The notes beneath the pieces are model-generated. The model had not been told where the DNA came from, did no database searches, and saw only the letters and a program-made list of their open reading frames with translations. A stretch of 20,265 nt of DNA, from positions 1-20,265 of the forward strand of contig PDIP01000157.1 of NCBI GenBank assembly GCA_002811645.1, in the 5' to 3' direction. This document shows positions 10,177 to 19,689 of this stretch, piece after piece (position 1 is the stretch's first letter; each line of letters begins with the position of its first letter). The stretch comes from Corallochytrium limacisporum (Eukaryota; Opisthokonta). A program made the position numbers and the translations under genes.

Positions 10177-10471
10177 TGACTGTCTCCCTGCGCAATCGCT
10201 TGTCGCCCGTGAGCCGATGCGTTTGATTTCTCGATCGCTTGCGTCCTTGGCGAGTTTTGAAACCCGCGGCTGTTCCTGTCTACCAGAACCACTGCTATTC
10301 TTGTGGGAGAAAGGGTGCTTGAGGGATCTCATGATCATTTCTCTTGCGAATGATGATGGTTCGTTTTGTTGTACCGAGCCGAAGACAAACTTCCCGGGGA
10401 GCACAGAACCGTAGTCTATGTCATAGCAGCTGTTGCGCACGGTACGCTGGTCGGACCGTGGCTATGGCATC

Positions 10472-11914
10472 ATGGACGGTAGGATTCACGGAACTGTACA
10501 GCCCATTGGCTCAGATTTTTTGAAGTATGCCATAGGATTATTGGGAGCATGGTGCGCGTTACTGGTACTGGTGTACTACATGATCCCGGATCCAGTGATG
10601 GACGAGATCTTCCACATTCCCCAGGCACAGCGATACTGCCGCTTTAATTTTGAAATGGATCCTCTTATCACGACACCACCAGGCCTGTACCTGTCAGTGC
10701 TGCCCCAGGTGGTATCCCTTGGGCTCGTGGTACCAAAGAAAATCATTTGCAGCACGATAGCGCTACGGGCCACCAATGTGATCTTCGCGTTGGCTAACTT
10801 CCTAGCAATGTACCTGTGCTTGGACGTAATTAATAGCGAAGGAAAAGTAGCGCAGCGGGTTGGCTGGCAGACACGTCGACCTAGAGCTATGAAGGAGGCC
10901 GTGGCATTGAGTCTCTTCCCTCCACTCTTCTTCTTCTACACACTCTACTACACCGATGTGGCCGCAACTGCGTTTGTATTCTGGGCATACTATCAATGTC
11001 TTCAGGGAAATCATATCAATTCTTCGATCATCGGTTTCTGTGGACTATTGTTTAGGCAGACGAACATTGTGTGGGTTGCGTTCAATATGGGTGTGGCGGC
11101 TTTGCGTGTTATCGAGAAGGAGGATCCTCGAATGGACCGGATCGTTTACAACCAGCACGGCGTAATGGACCAGGTCAACATGGCTATTAGGAGCATGATG
11201 GTAAACAAAGGAACCGTGATGGGCACGATCTGGCCGTATTTTCCAGTTCTGGGAGCCTTCTTGTTGTTCCTGATCGTCAATGGAGGAATCGTCCTGGGAG
11301 ATCACGAGCATCACATTGCAAGCGTGCATATTCCGCAAATGTTCTACTTTTTTGTGACCTGCTGCGCATTTGCCTCCCCGTACATTCTCATGGGTCGGTA
11401 TCGTGACCATCTAGTGTCCTGGATATCTGGCATCCTTCGCAGTCCCGTCAAGCTGATCACCTTCTGTCTGACGTGTGTAGGAGTTGCGATGATTGTCAGA
11501 TTCTTCACATACGTCCATCCGTTTCTTCTGGCGGACAATCGTCACTTCACCTTTTACATCTGGCGGCGTCTGTTGAACTTCACTTGGTGGGCTAGGTATT
11601 TGTATGTTCCAGTGTACATTGTTGCTGCGAAGGTCGTGTGGGACCTTCTGGGTGAGCAAACTGCGACCTGGCGCTTGGGTTTTCTGGCAACCGTGGCGCT
11701 GATGGTTGTTCCCCAAGCTCTTCTGGAGACGCGTTACTTCATCATCCCGTACCTTATGTTCCGTTTGCATATGAATCTAGCAGAGAGACAATTTGAACAG
11801 ATGGTCGTTATTGAGGCGCTGTTCTCCATCGTCATCAACCTCGGAGTGTACTACTTCTTCCTTTTCCGACCGTTCACATGGCCAGACGGCACTGTTCAGC
11901 ACTTCATGTGGTAG
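10472..11914 (+). CDS. ALG10: Alpha-1,2-glucosyltransferase ALG10 (Glc2-Man9-GlcNAc2-PP-dolichol glucosyltransferase)
   Basis: ALG10 adds the third, terminal glucose to the dolichol-linked N-glycan precursor in the ER lumen, using dolichyl-phosphate-glucose. The protein has 480 residues; human ALG10 is about 473. The family signature MDEIFHIPQAQRYC is at 43-56, followed by TTPPGLYL at 67-74. A second conserved block, with HPFLLADNRHF, lies at about 349-359. The chain is strongly hydrophobic, with about ten or more membrane segments, as expected for this GT-C-type enzyme. I start at the ATG at 10472. The frame stays open further upstream, but only a TTG is found there. It lies downstream of the structured block and converges on eL37 with about 400 bp between stop codons. 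Confidence 0.96.
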   Translation: MDGRIHGTVQPIGSDFLKYAIGLLGAWCALLVLVYYMIPDPVMDEIFHIPQAQRYCRFNFEMDPLITTPPGLYLSVLPQVVSLGLVVPKKIICSTIALRATNVIFALANFLAMYLCLDVINSEGKVAQRVGWQTRRPRAMKEAVALSLFPPLFFFYTLYYTDVAATAFVFWAYYQCLQGNHINSSIIGFCGLLFRQTNIVWVAFNMGVAALRVIEKEDPRMDRIVYNQHGVMDQVNMAIRSMMVNKGTVMGTIWPYFPVLGAFLLFLIVNGGIVLGDHEHHIASVHIPQMFYFFVTCCAFASPYILMGRYRDHLVSWISGILRSPVKLITFCLTCVGVAMIVRFFTYVHPFLLADNRHFTFYIWRRLLNFTWWARYLYVPVYIVAAKVVWDLLGEQTATWRLGFLATVALMVVPQALLETRYFIIPYLMFRLHMNLAERQFEQMVVIEALFSIVINLGVYYFFLFRPFTWPDGTVQHFMW

Positions 11915-12317
11915 AACGCACGTTTGTAATATAGCAAGTCAGCATGCGCACCAAAGACTACTCTAGAGCACTAAAGAAAACATCTGGAAAAGAATCCGGA
12001 CTCGAACAGGTTTTTGCAATAAGATTGCTTACATGTGTATATGAAAATTTTAAATATATGTTGTGTCAGAACATGTACACATTGGTGGTGGTTGGCCCGA
12101 AAACCGTCGCCCACTTAGAGACGCAGATCTCCCCGCCATATGTAAGAATTGTTATGTAAAAATTGTTATAAAAAGAGAGCACTCCCTGTTCATGTATGAT
12201 GGAGTTCCCTCGCCTATGCTAAACGTAAGATGCCAGTGAAAGTCCGAGAATCTCCCACTAAAGTGAAAATCTTGGTCTTCCCGTAGTCAACCCAATTATA
12301 ATGCTATTACCATGAAT
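11915..12317. other. Convergent ALG10/eL37 3' region
   Basis: This 403-bp spacer lies between two convergent stop codons and should contain both 3' UTRs. It is AT-rich around 12040-12060 and 12150-12175. I see no canonical AATAAA on the expected strands, no structured RNA and no convincing open frame. A frame of about 71 codons from 11944 is not recognisable. Confidence 0.6.
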
Positions 12318-12587
12318 TTAAGCCTTCATGGCCTTGGACTGACCACCCTCGCGGAACTGGTGACGGAACTTACGCTGGACCTGCTTCAGGTAGGTCATGC
12401 GGCCAGTACCAGTGGTGCGGCGGCGGATGGACTTCTGACCCCAGTTGTACTTGCGCTTACGGGCAGCGGGGTATCCGCAGCGACCGCAATCCTTGTTCTG
12501 AATGTGGAAGGAACGGCGTCCGCACCGCACACAGCGAGTGTGGGTCTTGTTATGCTTCTCACCACGAGAGGTAGTACCCTTAGTCAT
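12318..12587 (-). CDS. RPL37: 60S ribosomal protein eL37
   Basis: This is a small zinc-binding protein of the large ribosomal subunit that contacts 5.8S/25S rRNA. The 89-residue frame begins MTKGT, like most eL37 proteins. It has the zinc ribbon C19-x2-C22-x11-C34-x2-C37 and the conserved blocks RKRKYNW and TTGTGRM. Length and basic composition fit the family, which has about 88-97 residues. The frame stays open 29 codons upstream to another ATG, but homology clearly places the start at 12587. Many eukaryotes have an intron very close to the eL37 start codon. Here the start is contiguous, although ACTTACATAG ending 10 nt before the ATG could be a 5' UTR acceptor. Confidence 0.97.
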   Translation of the reverse strand: MTKGTTSRGEKHNKTHTRCVRCGRRSFHIQNKDCGRCGYPAARKRKYNWGQKSIRRRTTGTGRMTYLKQVQRKFRHQFREGGQSKAMKA

Positions 12588-14196
12588 GATTCCCGACCTA
12601 TGTAAGTACTGATTACTATTCGGTAGATGAATAGGATGTAGCTCTTGAGCCGCAAGCTCACTAATACCTCCCAAATATCTTTATCGTGAGTAAACGTAAT
12701 GAAGCTTAATATTATAACACTCAGTGCAATTCAAAGCCATTACAGTTACTCGAACGGCAGCATCTGGCGAGGATATGTCTGCGACCGCAGGAAGCTCACT
12801 ATGGGTAGGTGACCCGAACGCCCTGCATTGGTAAACCCACTATAGCCGGCCGTGGGCTTGAACGGTGTGCACCCAAATGCGCTGTTCGTAGGGCCATTCA
12901 GTACTGAGTGGCTCAGGTTGAACCTCTCAGGTATCAGCACGGCCAAGTTGATTCAGTATCAAATTACCATCTGGTATATTCACTATTAATACAGGAAGTT
13001 CCCTTTCCAGCAAAAAATGGAGAAATTGTCGTTGGTACATTAGGTAATGGAGGGCTGCTGATAACATTTGTGTGACCACCCACCGATCTCGCGAAAAATA
13101 TTTATGTGTGAAATCTGCCAGGAGCCGTTGTGTGTGTTTTGGGCGGGCCGAGCGAAAGAGGGTAATCAAGATTATGGTGAGAACAGTAATTCCTGGCATT
13201 TTCTTCCTTGTTCAGGAAGGAGCAATGAGTATGCCAAAAAATCATGAATCAAAAGGTGACGGGGACAGGCCGAGTCTCTTTATCATTAGTTGGGTGCGCC
13301 CGGGCACAGTATTGAAAGCAGCATACTCCTGTGATTAGGGAATGGTCTTGCTCGTATCATACCTCTGTTCCCCAAACGTGAATCACGGACGGGCTAGAGA
13401 GAGGGGGGCTTCTGCCTGTTGGGCACCTACCGGGGAAATACCGGCGGGGGGGCGACCGCGATGCCGGGCAAAGGGAGAAAAAAGGGGGGGGGTGCTGGGG
13501 CATTTGTGGTCTGGAGCAATTGGCTCGCCAGCGGCAATCAAAAGGGCTGGCTCGCCTTTGCTCAGCGCCCCTTGAGCCAGCCCCGCCAACTCACACCCGT
13601 CCCCCCTTCGACGTTCCCTTTTCCTTTTTTCTCTTTGGAGCGCAGGGCAAAAGGGAGAGAGATTGAGAAGGGCGAGGCGCGACTAGGGGTGTGGACTTGG
13701 GGTGTGCGTGGCTGGTGGACCTCAGACTTGCAAAAGTTCGCGCTCTCGAACCCGGGATACCCTGCGAGTCTCCCAGTGGGGTGCGCAAGGCGCAGCAACG
13801 GCCTTGGAAGCGTCGTTATATCTGACCGTGTCCGTCACCTTGATGCGGGCAGGTGATAGGCTCTTTCCGGTGTTTTCGGATGTAGTCTGCCGGGAGCTGA
13901 GCAGGGTCTGTGGCGCAGACGATGGCTCCGTGAGTTGTGGTTGGACTGGTACGAAAAAAATTGTAGCATGGAAACTGGGACTTTCAGTCATTGCCTCCGT
14001 AGCAAGTATTAACCCCATATTTCTGAGGGAATGGAGAAAAAACATTAATAGCTCTGTACCAACACTGTACGATGATCAGTTTTTCCATTACGTGAAACAG
14101 GATTCATGACCCCCGTATGCAGGATCATCGGGGTCGCAGCATATCCGCAGCGGCGCAATCAGTCGCAATAGAAAGCAGGACCTGCGTAAACTGAAA
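12588..14196. other. 1.6-kb spacer between eL37 and the MORC gene
   Basis: eL37 (-) and the MORC gene (+) are transcribed outward from this region, so it should hold both promoters. The central part (about 13380-13660) is G-rich, then pyrimidine-rich, with a G9 run at 13484-13492. Two minus-strand frames (ATG-started 12927-13199 and 12746-12946, which lacks an ATG) are of ordinary composition but match nothing I know. An 88-codon + strand frame at 13843-14109 ends at a TGA 87 nt before the MORC ATG and in the same frame. None can be called a gene from sequence alone. Confidence 0.5.
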
Positions 14197-17100
14197 ATGC
14201 TCACACCCAAAGCACAGCCGCCCGAGGAAATCTCTGGAATCCCTGCTGTGGAAGCAGGTGCAAACGGGGATGCGGGATCACCCCAGGCAATAGCGCCAGT
14301 GTCTGCAACTATGGCGGAAACTGCACCGGAACCAGCAGGACAATCAGCAGTGGAGACTACATCTAAAGATCCTGCGCGAGAAGATTCTAATCCGGAAGAG
14401 CTCGGACAACCGGAAACAGCCATGGAAGTTGTATCAGAACCACCCACTCTCATTGTACCCGCGGCAGTTTCTGCGGTTGCAGCCGCGTCGGAATCTGTTT
14501 CGGCCGATGCACCCTCAGTGGCTTCGACATCGTCGCTGGCTGCAGAGAAAGCACCCTCGACGTCCTCAGCCTCAAATTTTCAACTCAAGACCGATGCCCG
14601 AATTCAGCACTCAAAGAATCATCCAAGATTACTTGAATCGAATTCTACTTCCCACAGTTGGCCGTTCGGTGCGTTGGCCGAGCTTCTCGACAACGCACAG
14701 GACGACGACTGCAAAGCATCCACCGTGTGGATTGATGTACTCGGGTTGGAAACAGATGAATACGACCATGGTGACGGCGTTCTGAGAATTGAGGATGACG
14801 GGTTGGGTATGGATCAGACGGCGATCGTGAGACTGATGAGTTTTGGTTTTTCGCGTAAGGAACATATGGCCGGCAATGTGGGCCGTTTCGGTATTGGTTT
14901 CAAGTCGGGTACCATGCGCCTGGGAAAGGACGTGCTGGTCATGAGTCAGCAAAAGGAGACAGCCACTGTTGCATTGCTGTCACGAACGTTCCTTGAAGAA
15001 ATCAAAGCAGATGATATCTTGCTGCCCATGGTCAGCTACAAGCGACACTGGGATGACAAGGGTGAGTGCACAAGGTACGAACGTATCGACGAGGAGGATG
15101 TAGAGGAGTCCCTCAAGGCCATTCTGCAATTCTCTTACCTCGAAGATGAAGAGAATATCTGGCGCGAGTTCCACAAGCTGAAACCAAGCGGAACCCAGAT
15201 CAACATTATGCGTATGAGAATGCCCAGTGAGTTTGACTTTGAAAAGGCTCCAAATGACATTCTCATTCGCAGTGAAGTTGAGGCAGGTGCAGCTCCTGGG
15301 TCGAAGCACAACAAGCGCACACGAACCGCTGGTCGACCGTATCAACAGTATCGCGAGGGACAGCAGCAATCAGTAAATGTGCCGGAAGACTACAGCCTCC
15401 GTGCCTACTTGGAAATTCTGTATCTGCGGCCTACCATCAAAATACTTCTGCGCGGCCAGCCTATCGCATACCGTAACGTTTTCCAGACCATGCCCATTGA
15501 GCAAAGGGAGTACACGTACACGCCGCAGATTGGCAACGATGAGAAGCGTGTCCTGAAAATGACATTTGGCTTCCCCACGGTTGATCGACAAGGCGCAGCG
15601 ACTAAGTGTGGTTTGCATTTATACCACAAAAACCGGTTGATCAAGATGTACAAACGATTTGCGTACATGCTTGCAAACAACACAGTGGGCAAGGATATGC
15701 TGGGTGTAGTGGAGGACGTCGGCTATTTATTTCCGCAACACAACAAGCAGGATTTCGATGAGTCACGTGTCAGCTACCGTATCTTCAAGGATGCGGTGAC
15801 CAAAAAAATGAATGACTTTTGGCAAGACCAGGGACTTCGTGGAGCTGGTAAGCGCAGCGACGCTGTCCTACGTCAGTACACACACCTCACAAGTGCCGGT
15901 ACCACGGGTGCTGGCACCTCTGATCGTTCCAGTGGACGTGGCCGGACTCGTGTTAAACGTAAGCGTAGCACGCATTCTGACGATGACTCTGATGAAGGCG
16001 AAGAATGGCAGGCTTCAGACGATTCTGACGACGAAGGCCAGAACCGCCGAGCTCGTGGACGCCCAGCAAATAGCTCTAGCAACGCGGCGACCAGACAACC
16101 AGGGCAGCGCATAAGTCAGCGACAACACTTACAAGCAATCGCTCGCAGCTATATTGAGGAGACTAGCGCGCTGCCGTCCGAAGTCGCGGTCAATTCTATG
16201 GGTGAGAAGAGCAAAAAAAGCGGTAGCGACATCCTAGCTGATACTGGAGGAGATCGCATTGACTGCATTTGCGGTGAGAACATTGACAAACACGAACTTA
16301 TGATTGGGTGTGACAAGTGTGAGGCATGGGAGCATGCTTTCTGTCACGGATTTGAAAAGGAGGACCAGCTTCCCGAGACTTGGTACTGCTTTGCCTGCCG
16401 TGATCCACCAGAGCTACCTAAGGACCAGGCTGAGATGGAGACGCTGAAGACAACCGCCAGAATGCGATGGAATGAAGTATTTGACCGTGTTCGTCTGCAG
16501 CGTGAGGAGCAGATTGTCCAGGAATTAGAGGAGGCCACCAGAGCCGAAGCCGCAGCACAGGCCCGCCGGGTTCAAGAGCGTCGTGAACGAGAACAGCGCC
16601 TTGCGCAGGAACGGGCAATCCGCGCGCGAGCCGCGCGCGGGCGTGGGCGTGGGCGTGGGGGTCGCGGCGGACGTGGTGGACGCGGAGGACGCGGCGGTGC
16701 GACGTCGGGCCGTAGGGGCAGTGAACGACTTGAACCCACTCCGGAGCAGCGGGCTGTCGCTATCGTCGGTTCAAGTGATCCGTCGGCCATTGTCTCGGCA
16801 GGGCAGCAAGAGGCTGGTCTACTGGATGCCATGGTCGTGGCGCGGGCTGAAGCAGACGAGGAAGACCGTGCAGTGACCGCCGTTCCGGACTTGTCGGGCG
16901 AGGAAATCCGACTGCTCACGGAACCTGTCGCACCGCCTTTGGAAGACCTTCTTGCTCGGTTTCAGGAGGCTCTCGCTAGGGCCAGTGGTCCCCCTGCAGA
17001 GCAATTATCCACCACCGAACAAACACCCACTCGTGTCAAGATGGAGGAGGATGCTCAGCAGCCTCAGCCTGGCACATCGACGACCCCGCCGCGGGAAATG

Positions 17101-18444
17101 GACACGACAATGCAAGACAACAATACCGTCGATCAAGTGACCAAAGACAAAAGCATTGCCGACGCAGCAGCAGCAGCGGCCGCTGCTGCAGCGGTGGCCG
17201 GACCGAGCACCTCTTCATTGCCATTGAATTCCGGTGGTGAAAGGATAGCCAAGCCGGAAGGAATGGAGGATATCAAACCAGCGCTCGGCGAACGTGAGCA
17301 CGAATTTCTCCAGGCCATGGCTGGGGCGTACCAGGAACTATACCACCAGATTGAGTTCATCATTGTCCGCAATCAGCTCCTGAACGATCTGGTAGACTAT
17401 ATGTATGGAGAAAGGGCGCGCAGTCGCAATGACCGCATCACTGCACTGTCCCAGGCGCGACAGCTACAGAATCAAATGGATGAGTTGAAGAAACAAAAGA
17501 ACGCTGGGACGACTAGCTCTAACGAGCTAACAAAGCTACGTCGAGAGTTGGCTGATCAGAAAAAGGCCTACGAGCAGAAGGTGAAGACTCTGGAGTCTGA
17601 AAAGAATGCGGCACAAAGGAATCTTAAGGCTACCAAGGACACAATGGAATTTCTCTCCGCAGACTTTCGGCGTCAGCTGCAGGAGGCACAGGAGACGGCT
17701 GCAGGCTCAGACACTGGAAAGCTGCTCGATCGTAGCAACGGACTGGAAGAGGCGCTGCTCAAGGCCCGTGGGGAGGCAGAGGCAGTGAGGACCAATGCAA
17801 ACGAGACGATCGAGAAGTACAAACAGGCTGCCCAGGCGCATATGGCTACCGAGATTGCAAAACGTGATCAAGTGATTGAAAATTTACGAAAGCAAGTCAC
17901 TTCTGGTCATGACGCGGCCAAAAGAGTGTCACCAGCCCAAGGGCCTGGAAATAGTAACTCGTCTGATCCTGCATCCCTCGAGTGGCTGGCATACCATCCG
18001 AAGCACCCAGCTGTGCCGGATACGGGACTGGTCAAACAACAGGACCTTTTTGATGGGCTGCGTCGTGGTGTATATACAGCCAACCAGGTTAATCAGGCCA
18101 TGCTTACACAGTTACAGAATTTGAACCCGTCAGTGAGACACCAAGCCAAGCTGATGCTTCAGCAAGATATCCAGTATGATGATGTGAAACGTAGCATTCA
18201 ACAGAATGCGCTGGGATTGCTGGTTCGCATGGAAAACAATGCGCAAGTACAGCTGCAAGAAGAAGCAGCCCGCAAGCAATTGCTCGCACAGCAACGCGTT
18301 TCAGGCTCCCATCCGTATCCACCAGCGGATTCCCGGCCCCAGCAGTCTCACGAGCAAGTGCAGTATCAATCCCCCATTCCCTGGTCCCAGGAAGCTGGCC
18401 AGGGTCATCCTCAGCCTCACCCGGGGCCCCAGCAGCCACATTAG
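14197..18444 (+). CDS. MORC-family GHKL ATPase with PHD finger, RG/RGG tract and coiled coils
   Basis: MORC proteins are nuclear ATPases that compact chromatin and silence genes; this role is taken from the family. The 1,415-residue frame starts with a disordered A/E/P/S-rich region (1-130). The GHKL ATPase follows: N-box ELLDNAQD at 162-169 (Asn166 for Mg-ATP), DDGLGM at about 200-205 and GRFGIGFKSG at 229-238. The S5-like domain has the MORC signatures LYHKNRLIKMYKR and HNKQDFD. Next come a basic NLS-like RVKRKRS (585-591), an acidic stretch, and an AT-hook-like RGRP (620-623). A canonical PHD finger has C690, C692, C705, C708, H713, C716, C731 and C734. A charged coiled coil, an RG/RGG tract (814-834), about ten alanines from 990, a second coiled coil (about 1087-1235) and a Gln-rich tail follow. 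The ATG has A at -3, and the nearest in-frame stop upstream is at 14107. Animal MORCs usually carry a CW finger, so the PHD is unusual. Confidence 0.92.
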   Translation: MLTPKAQPPEEISGIPAVEAGANGDAGSPQAIAPVSATMAETAPEPAGQSAVETTSKDPAREDSNPEELGQPETAMEVVSEPPTLIVPAAVSAVAAASESVSADAPSVASTSSLAAEKAPSTSSASNFQLKTDARIQHSKNHPRLLESNSTSHSWPFGALAELLDNAQDDDCKASTVWIDVLGLETDEYDHGDGVLRIEDDGLGMDQTAIVRLMSFGFSRKEHMAGNVGRFGIGFKSGTMRLGKDVLVMSQQKETATVALLSRTFLEEIKADDILLPMVSYKRHWDDKGECTRYERIDEEDVEESLKAILQFSYLEDEENIWREFHKLKPSGTQINIMRMRMPSEFDFEKAPNDILIRSEVEAGAAPGSKHNKRTRTAGRPYQQYREGQQQSVNVPEDYSLRAYLEILYLRPTIKILLRGQPIAYRNVFQTMPIEQREYTYTPQIGNDEKRVLKMTFGFPTVDRQGAATKCGLHLYHKNRLIKMYKRFAYMLANNTVGKDMLGVVEDVGYLFPQHNKQDFDESRVSYRIFKDAVTKKMNDFWQDQGLRGAGKRSDAVLRQYTHLTSAGTTGAGTSDRSSGRGRTRVKRKRSTHSDDDSDEGEEWQASDDSDDEGQNRRARGRPANSSSNAATRQPGQRISQRQHLQAIARSYIEETSALPSEVAVNSMGEKSKKSGSDILADTGGDRIDCICGENIDKHELMIGCDKCEAWEHAFCHGFEKEDQLPETWYCFACRDPPELPKDQAEMETLKTTARMRWNEVFDRVRLQREEQIVQELEEATRAEAAAQARRVQERREREQRLAQERAIRARAARGRGRGRGGRGGRGGRGGRGGATSGRRGSERLEPTPEQRAVAIVGSSDPSAIVSAGQQEAGLLDAMVVARAEADEEDRAVTAVPDLSGEEIRLLTEPVAPPLEDLLARFQEALARASGPPAEQLSTTEQTPTRVKMEEDAQQPQPGTSTTPPREMDTTMQDNNTVDQVTKDKSIADAAAAAAAAAAVAGPSTSSLPLNSGGERIAKPEGMEDIKPALGEREHEFLQAMAGAYQELYHQIEFIIVRNQLLNDLVDYMYGERARSRNDRITALSQARQLQNQMDELKKQKNAGTTSSNELTKLRRELADQKKAYEQKVKTLESEKNAAQRNLKATKDTMEFLSADFRRQLQEAQETAAGSDTGKLLDRSNGLEEALLKARGEAEAVRTNANETIEKYKQAAQAHMATEIAKRDQVIENLRKQVTSGHDAAKRVSPAQGPGNSNSSDPASLEWLAYHPKHPAVPDTGLVKQQDLFDGLRRGVYTANQVNQAMLTQLQNLNPSVRHQAKLMLQQDIQYDDVKRSIQQNALGLLVRMENNAQVQLQEEAARKQLLAQQRVSGSHPYPPADSRPQQSHEQVQYQSPIPWSQEAGQGHPQPHPGPQQPH

Positions 18445-18648
18445 CTCGTGTACCGATCATGGCACCGGAAGTTGGAATGAATAGCTTTCGATTTCAGGAG
18501 CATGCGTTGCAAAGGAATTAATTTCACCTCTGAAGTATAAAAGTACGTCCAACAATTTTGCATAGTAGTAGCTTCTTTAGTTCACTGTATTGACGGATCG
18601 AATGGTTGTCACGCTCACGGAATGTGATACTACCGCAAACAAGTCCGT

Positions 18649-19269
18649 TCATGCCTTCTCCTCCGCAACGACTACCGCACCTGGTTGTGTAGACGCTGAT
18701 GCCATCTCCAGACGGTACTGCACCAGCGAAAGGTACGCGTTCCACATGAGCGCCACCACCGAACTGAATGCCACCCGCAGATGTGGCGGTGCGAGAAGGA
18801 AGTTGAAAGTGTTGAATGGAACCCAGACCTTGGTAGAGTTGATGATCACATCGTAGAGATCAGTGCTCCACTTCCTCATTACCCGAGTCTTGACCAGCTC
18901 AAAGTCATAGTCCGCCGGTTTCCGCCTCAGGATGTGATCACCCAATTCCGCAAAGGCAAAAAACGATGTGTTAATCAATGGCGCAGACACTAAGGCGATC
19001 GAGGCGACCTTGCACGCCACTGCTCTGGGACTGGTGCCGGGGAATCTCCGGTCCAAGTATTTGAACGATGCAAAGAAGACGGGGCTATAGACGCAGGCAC
19101 CGAAGAAGGACAGATTTAGCGTCCGTTTGGCATCCCAGGGTCCCCGGGCCTCCACGCTCTGTGTCAGAATGTCACCGGCGGCCATAAGTGTTCCTGCAGT
19201 CATGCAGTTTGCCAGCAGTGGCTGTCGTAGGGCCAGACCGTTGTACGCTTGCCAGATTCGCGCCGCCAT
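18649..19269 (-). CDS. Mpv17/PMP22-family membrane protein
   Basis: Members of this family (Mpv17, PXMP2, yeast Sym1) are small four-helix proteins of the inner mitochondrial or peroxisomal membrane, implicated in metabolite or ion permeability. The frame has 206 residues, matching the usual 170-240. The start resembles the family (W...Y...L...PLL.N..T.G.L...GD...Q, residues 6-37). The C-terminal signature is clear: KVWVPFNTFNF (147-157), then PPHLRV (161-166) and ALMWNAYLS (173-181). Hydrophobic segments lie near 18-35, 52-70, 87-108 and 165-183. The ATG at 19269 follows an unremarkable leader. It converges on the MORC gene with 204 bp between stop codons. Which organelle it serves cannot be decided from sequence alone. 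Confidence 0.94.
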   Translation of the reverse strand: MAARIWQAYNGLALRQPLLANCMTAGTLMAAGDILTQSVEARGPWDAKRTLNLSFFGACVYSPVFFASFKYLDRRFPGTSPRAVACKVASIALVSAPLINTSFFAFAELGDHILRRKPADYDFELVKTRVMRKWSTDLYDVIINSTKVWVPFNTFNFLLAPPHLRVAFSSVVALMWNAYLSLVQYRLEMASASTQPGAVVVAEEKA

Positions 19270-19689
19270 TGTGTATGTGTGCTATTTCTGTTTATGGGCA
19301 GTCTCTGCGCCTGATAGATTTCCCTGTGTATGTGTGGTACTGTATATACTGATGTGTGTTTCCCTACGTGCAGAAGGTGTGGGATATATCGTACAATTCT
19401 ACCGCGTGTTAACAATCGTATCGCTTGCCGTGTGCGCCATATTGGTTTCCTTAGTACCACCCGTGTCGAGGGGAGATCTGCCTTAATTAGTCAGTAAGCC
19501 CACCTACACAGTATCCCGGTGTTGCCCTTCAAAGGGTTGGGTTCGCGCACCGCTTACTTCGCCACTCCCAGAATACTTCGCCGAAGTCCGAACGACAGAC
19601 ATCATCCTGCTTCCTTTCGGTTCCCGCCAATGCACGCACCTTCGCTCTTAGTGTGTGTGTGTGTCGTGCTGCGGTACCCACAAATCATA

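Larger units (their letters stand above)
9109..10471. other. Divergent RPB2/ALG10 spacer
   Basis: Both flanking genes start here and read outward. The left part (9109-9640) is AT-rich and has two + strand TATA-like elements (9364-9369 and 9559-9565). The right part is GC-rich and unusually structured (described separately). A frame of about 164 codons on the minus strand (9946-10440) begins at GTG, not ATG, and crosses the hairpins, so I do not treat it as a gene. Confidence 0.6.

Noticed and set aside
10330-10360. GATCATTTCT followed by ATGATGA, reminiscent of U3 snoRNA box A and a C box
   Set aside because: The surrounding U3 5' sequence, the remaining boxes and a matching D box are missing.
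10396-10415. ACAGAACC near the end of the structured block, like the RNase P CR-V motif
   Set aside because: The only upstream partner that could form a P4-like helix (near 10314) is far too close, and no CR-I consensus is present.
9946-10440. 164-codon frame on the minus strand in the structured block
   Set aside because: It begins at GTG, matches nothing I recognise and overlaps the hairpins, whose GC-rich sequence lowers stop frequency.
10433-10471. 13-residue N-terminal extension of ALG10 from a TTG codon
   Set aside because: Eukaryotic initiation at TTG is very unlikely, and the ATG at 10472 gives a protein of normal family length.
11990-12015. TGTTCGAGTCCGG on the minus strand, resembling a tRNA 3' half
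   Set aside because: The flanking bases do not pair as a T stem and no upstream tRNA body is present.
13730-13800. tRNA-like GGGTTCGAG on the minus strand
   Set aside because: The T-loop-like motif is not flanked by a complementary T stem, and no acceptor or anticodon arm can be formed.
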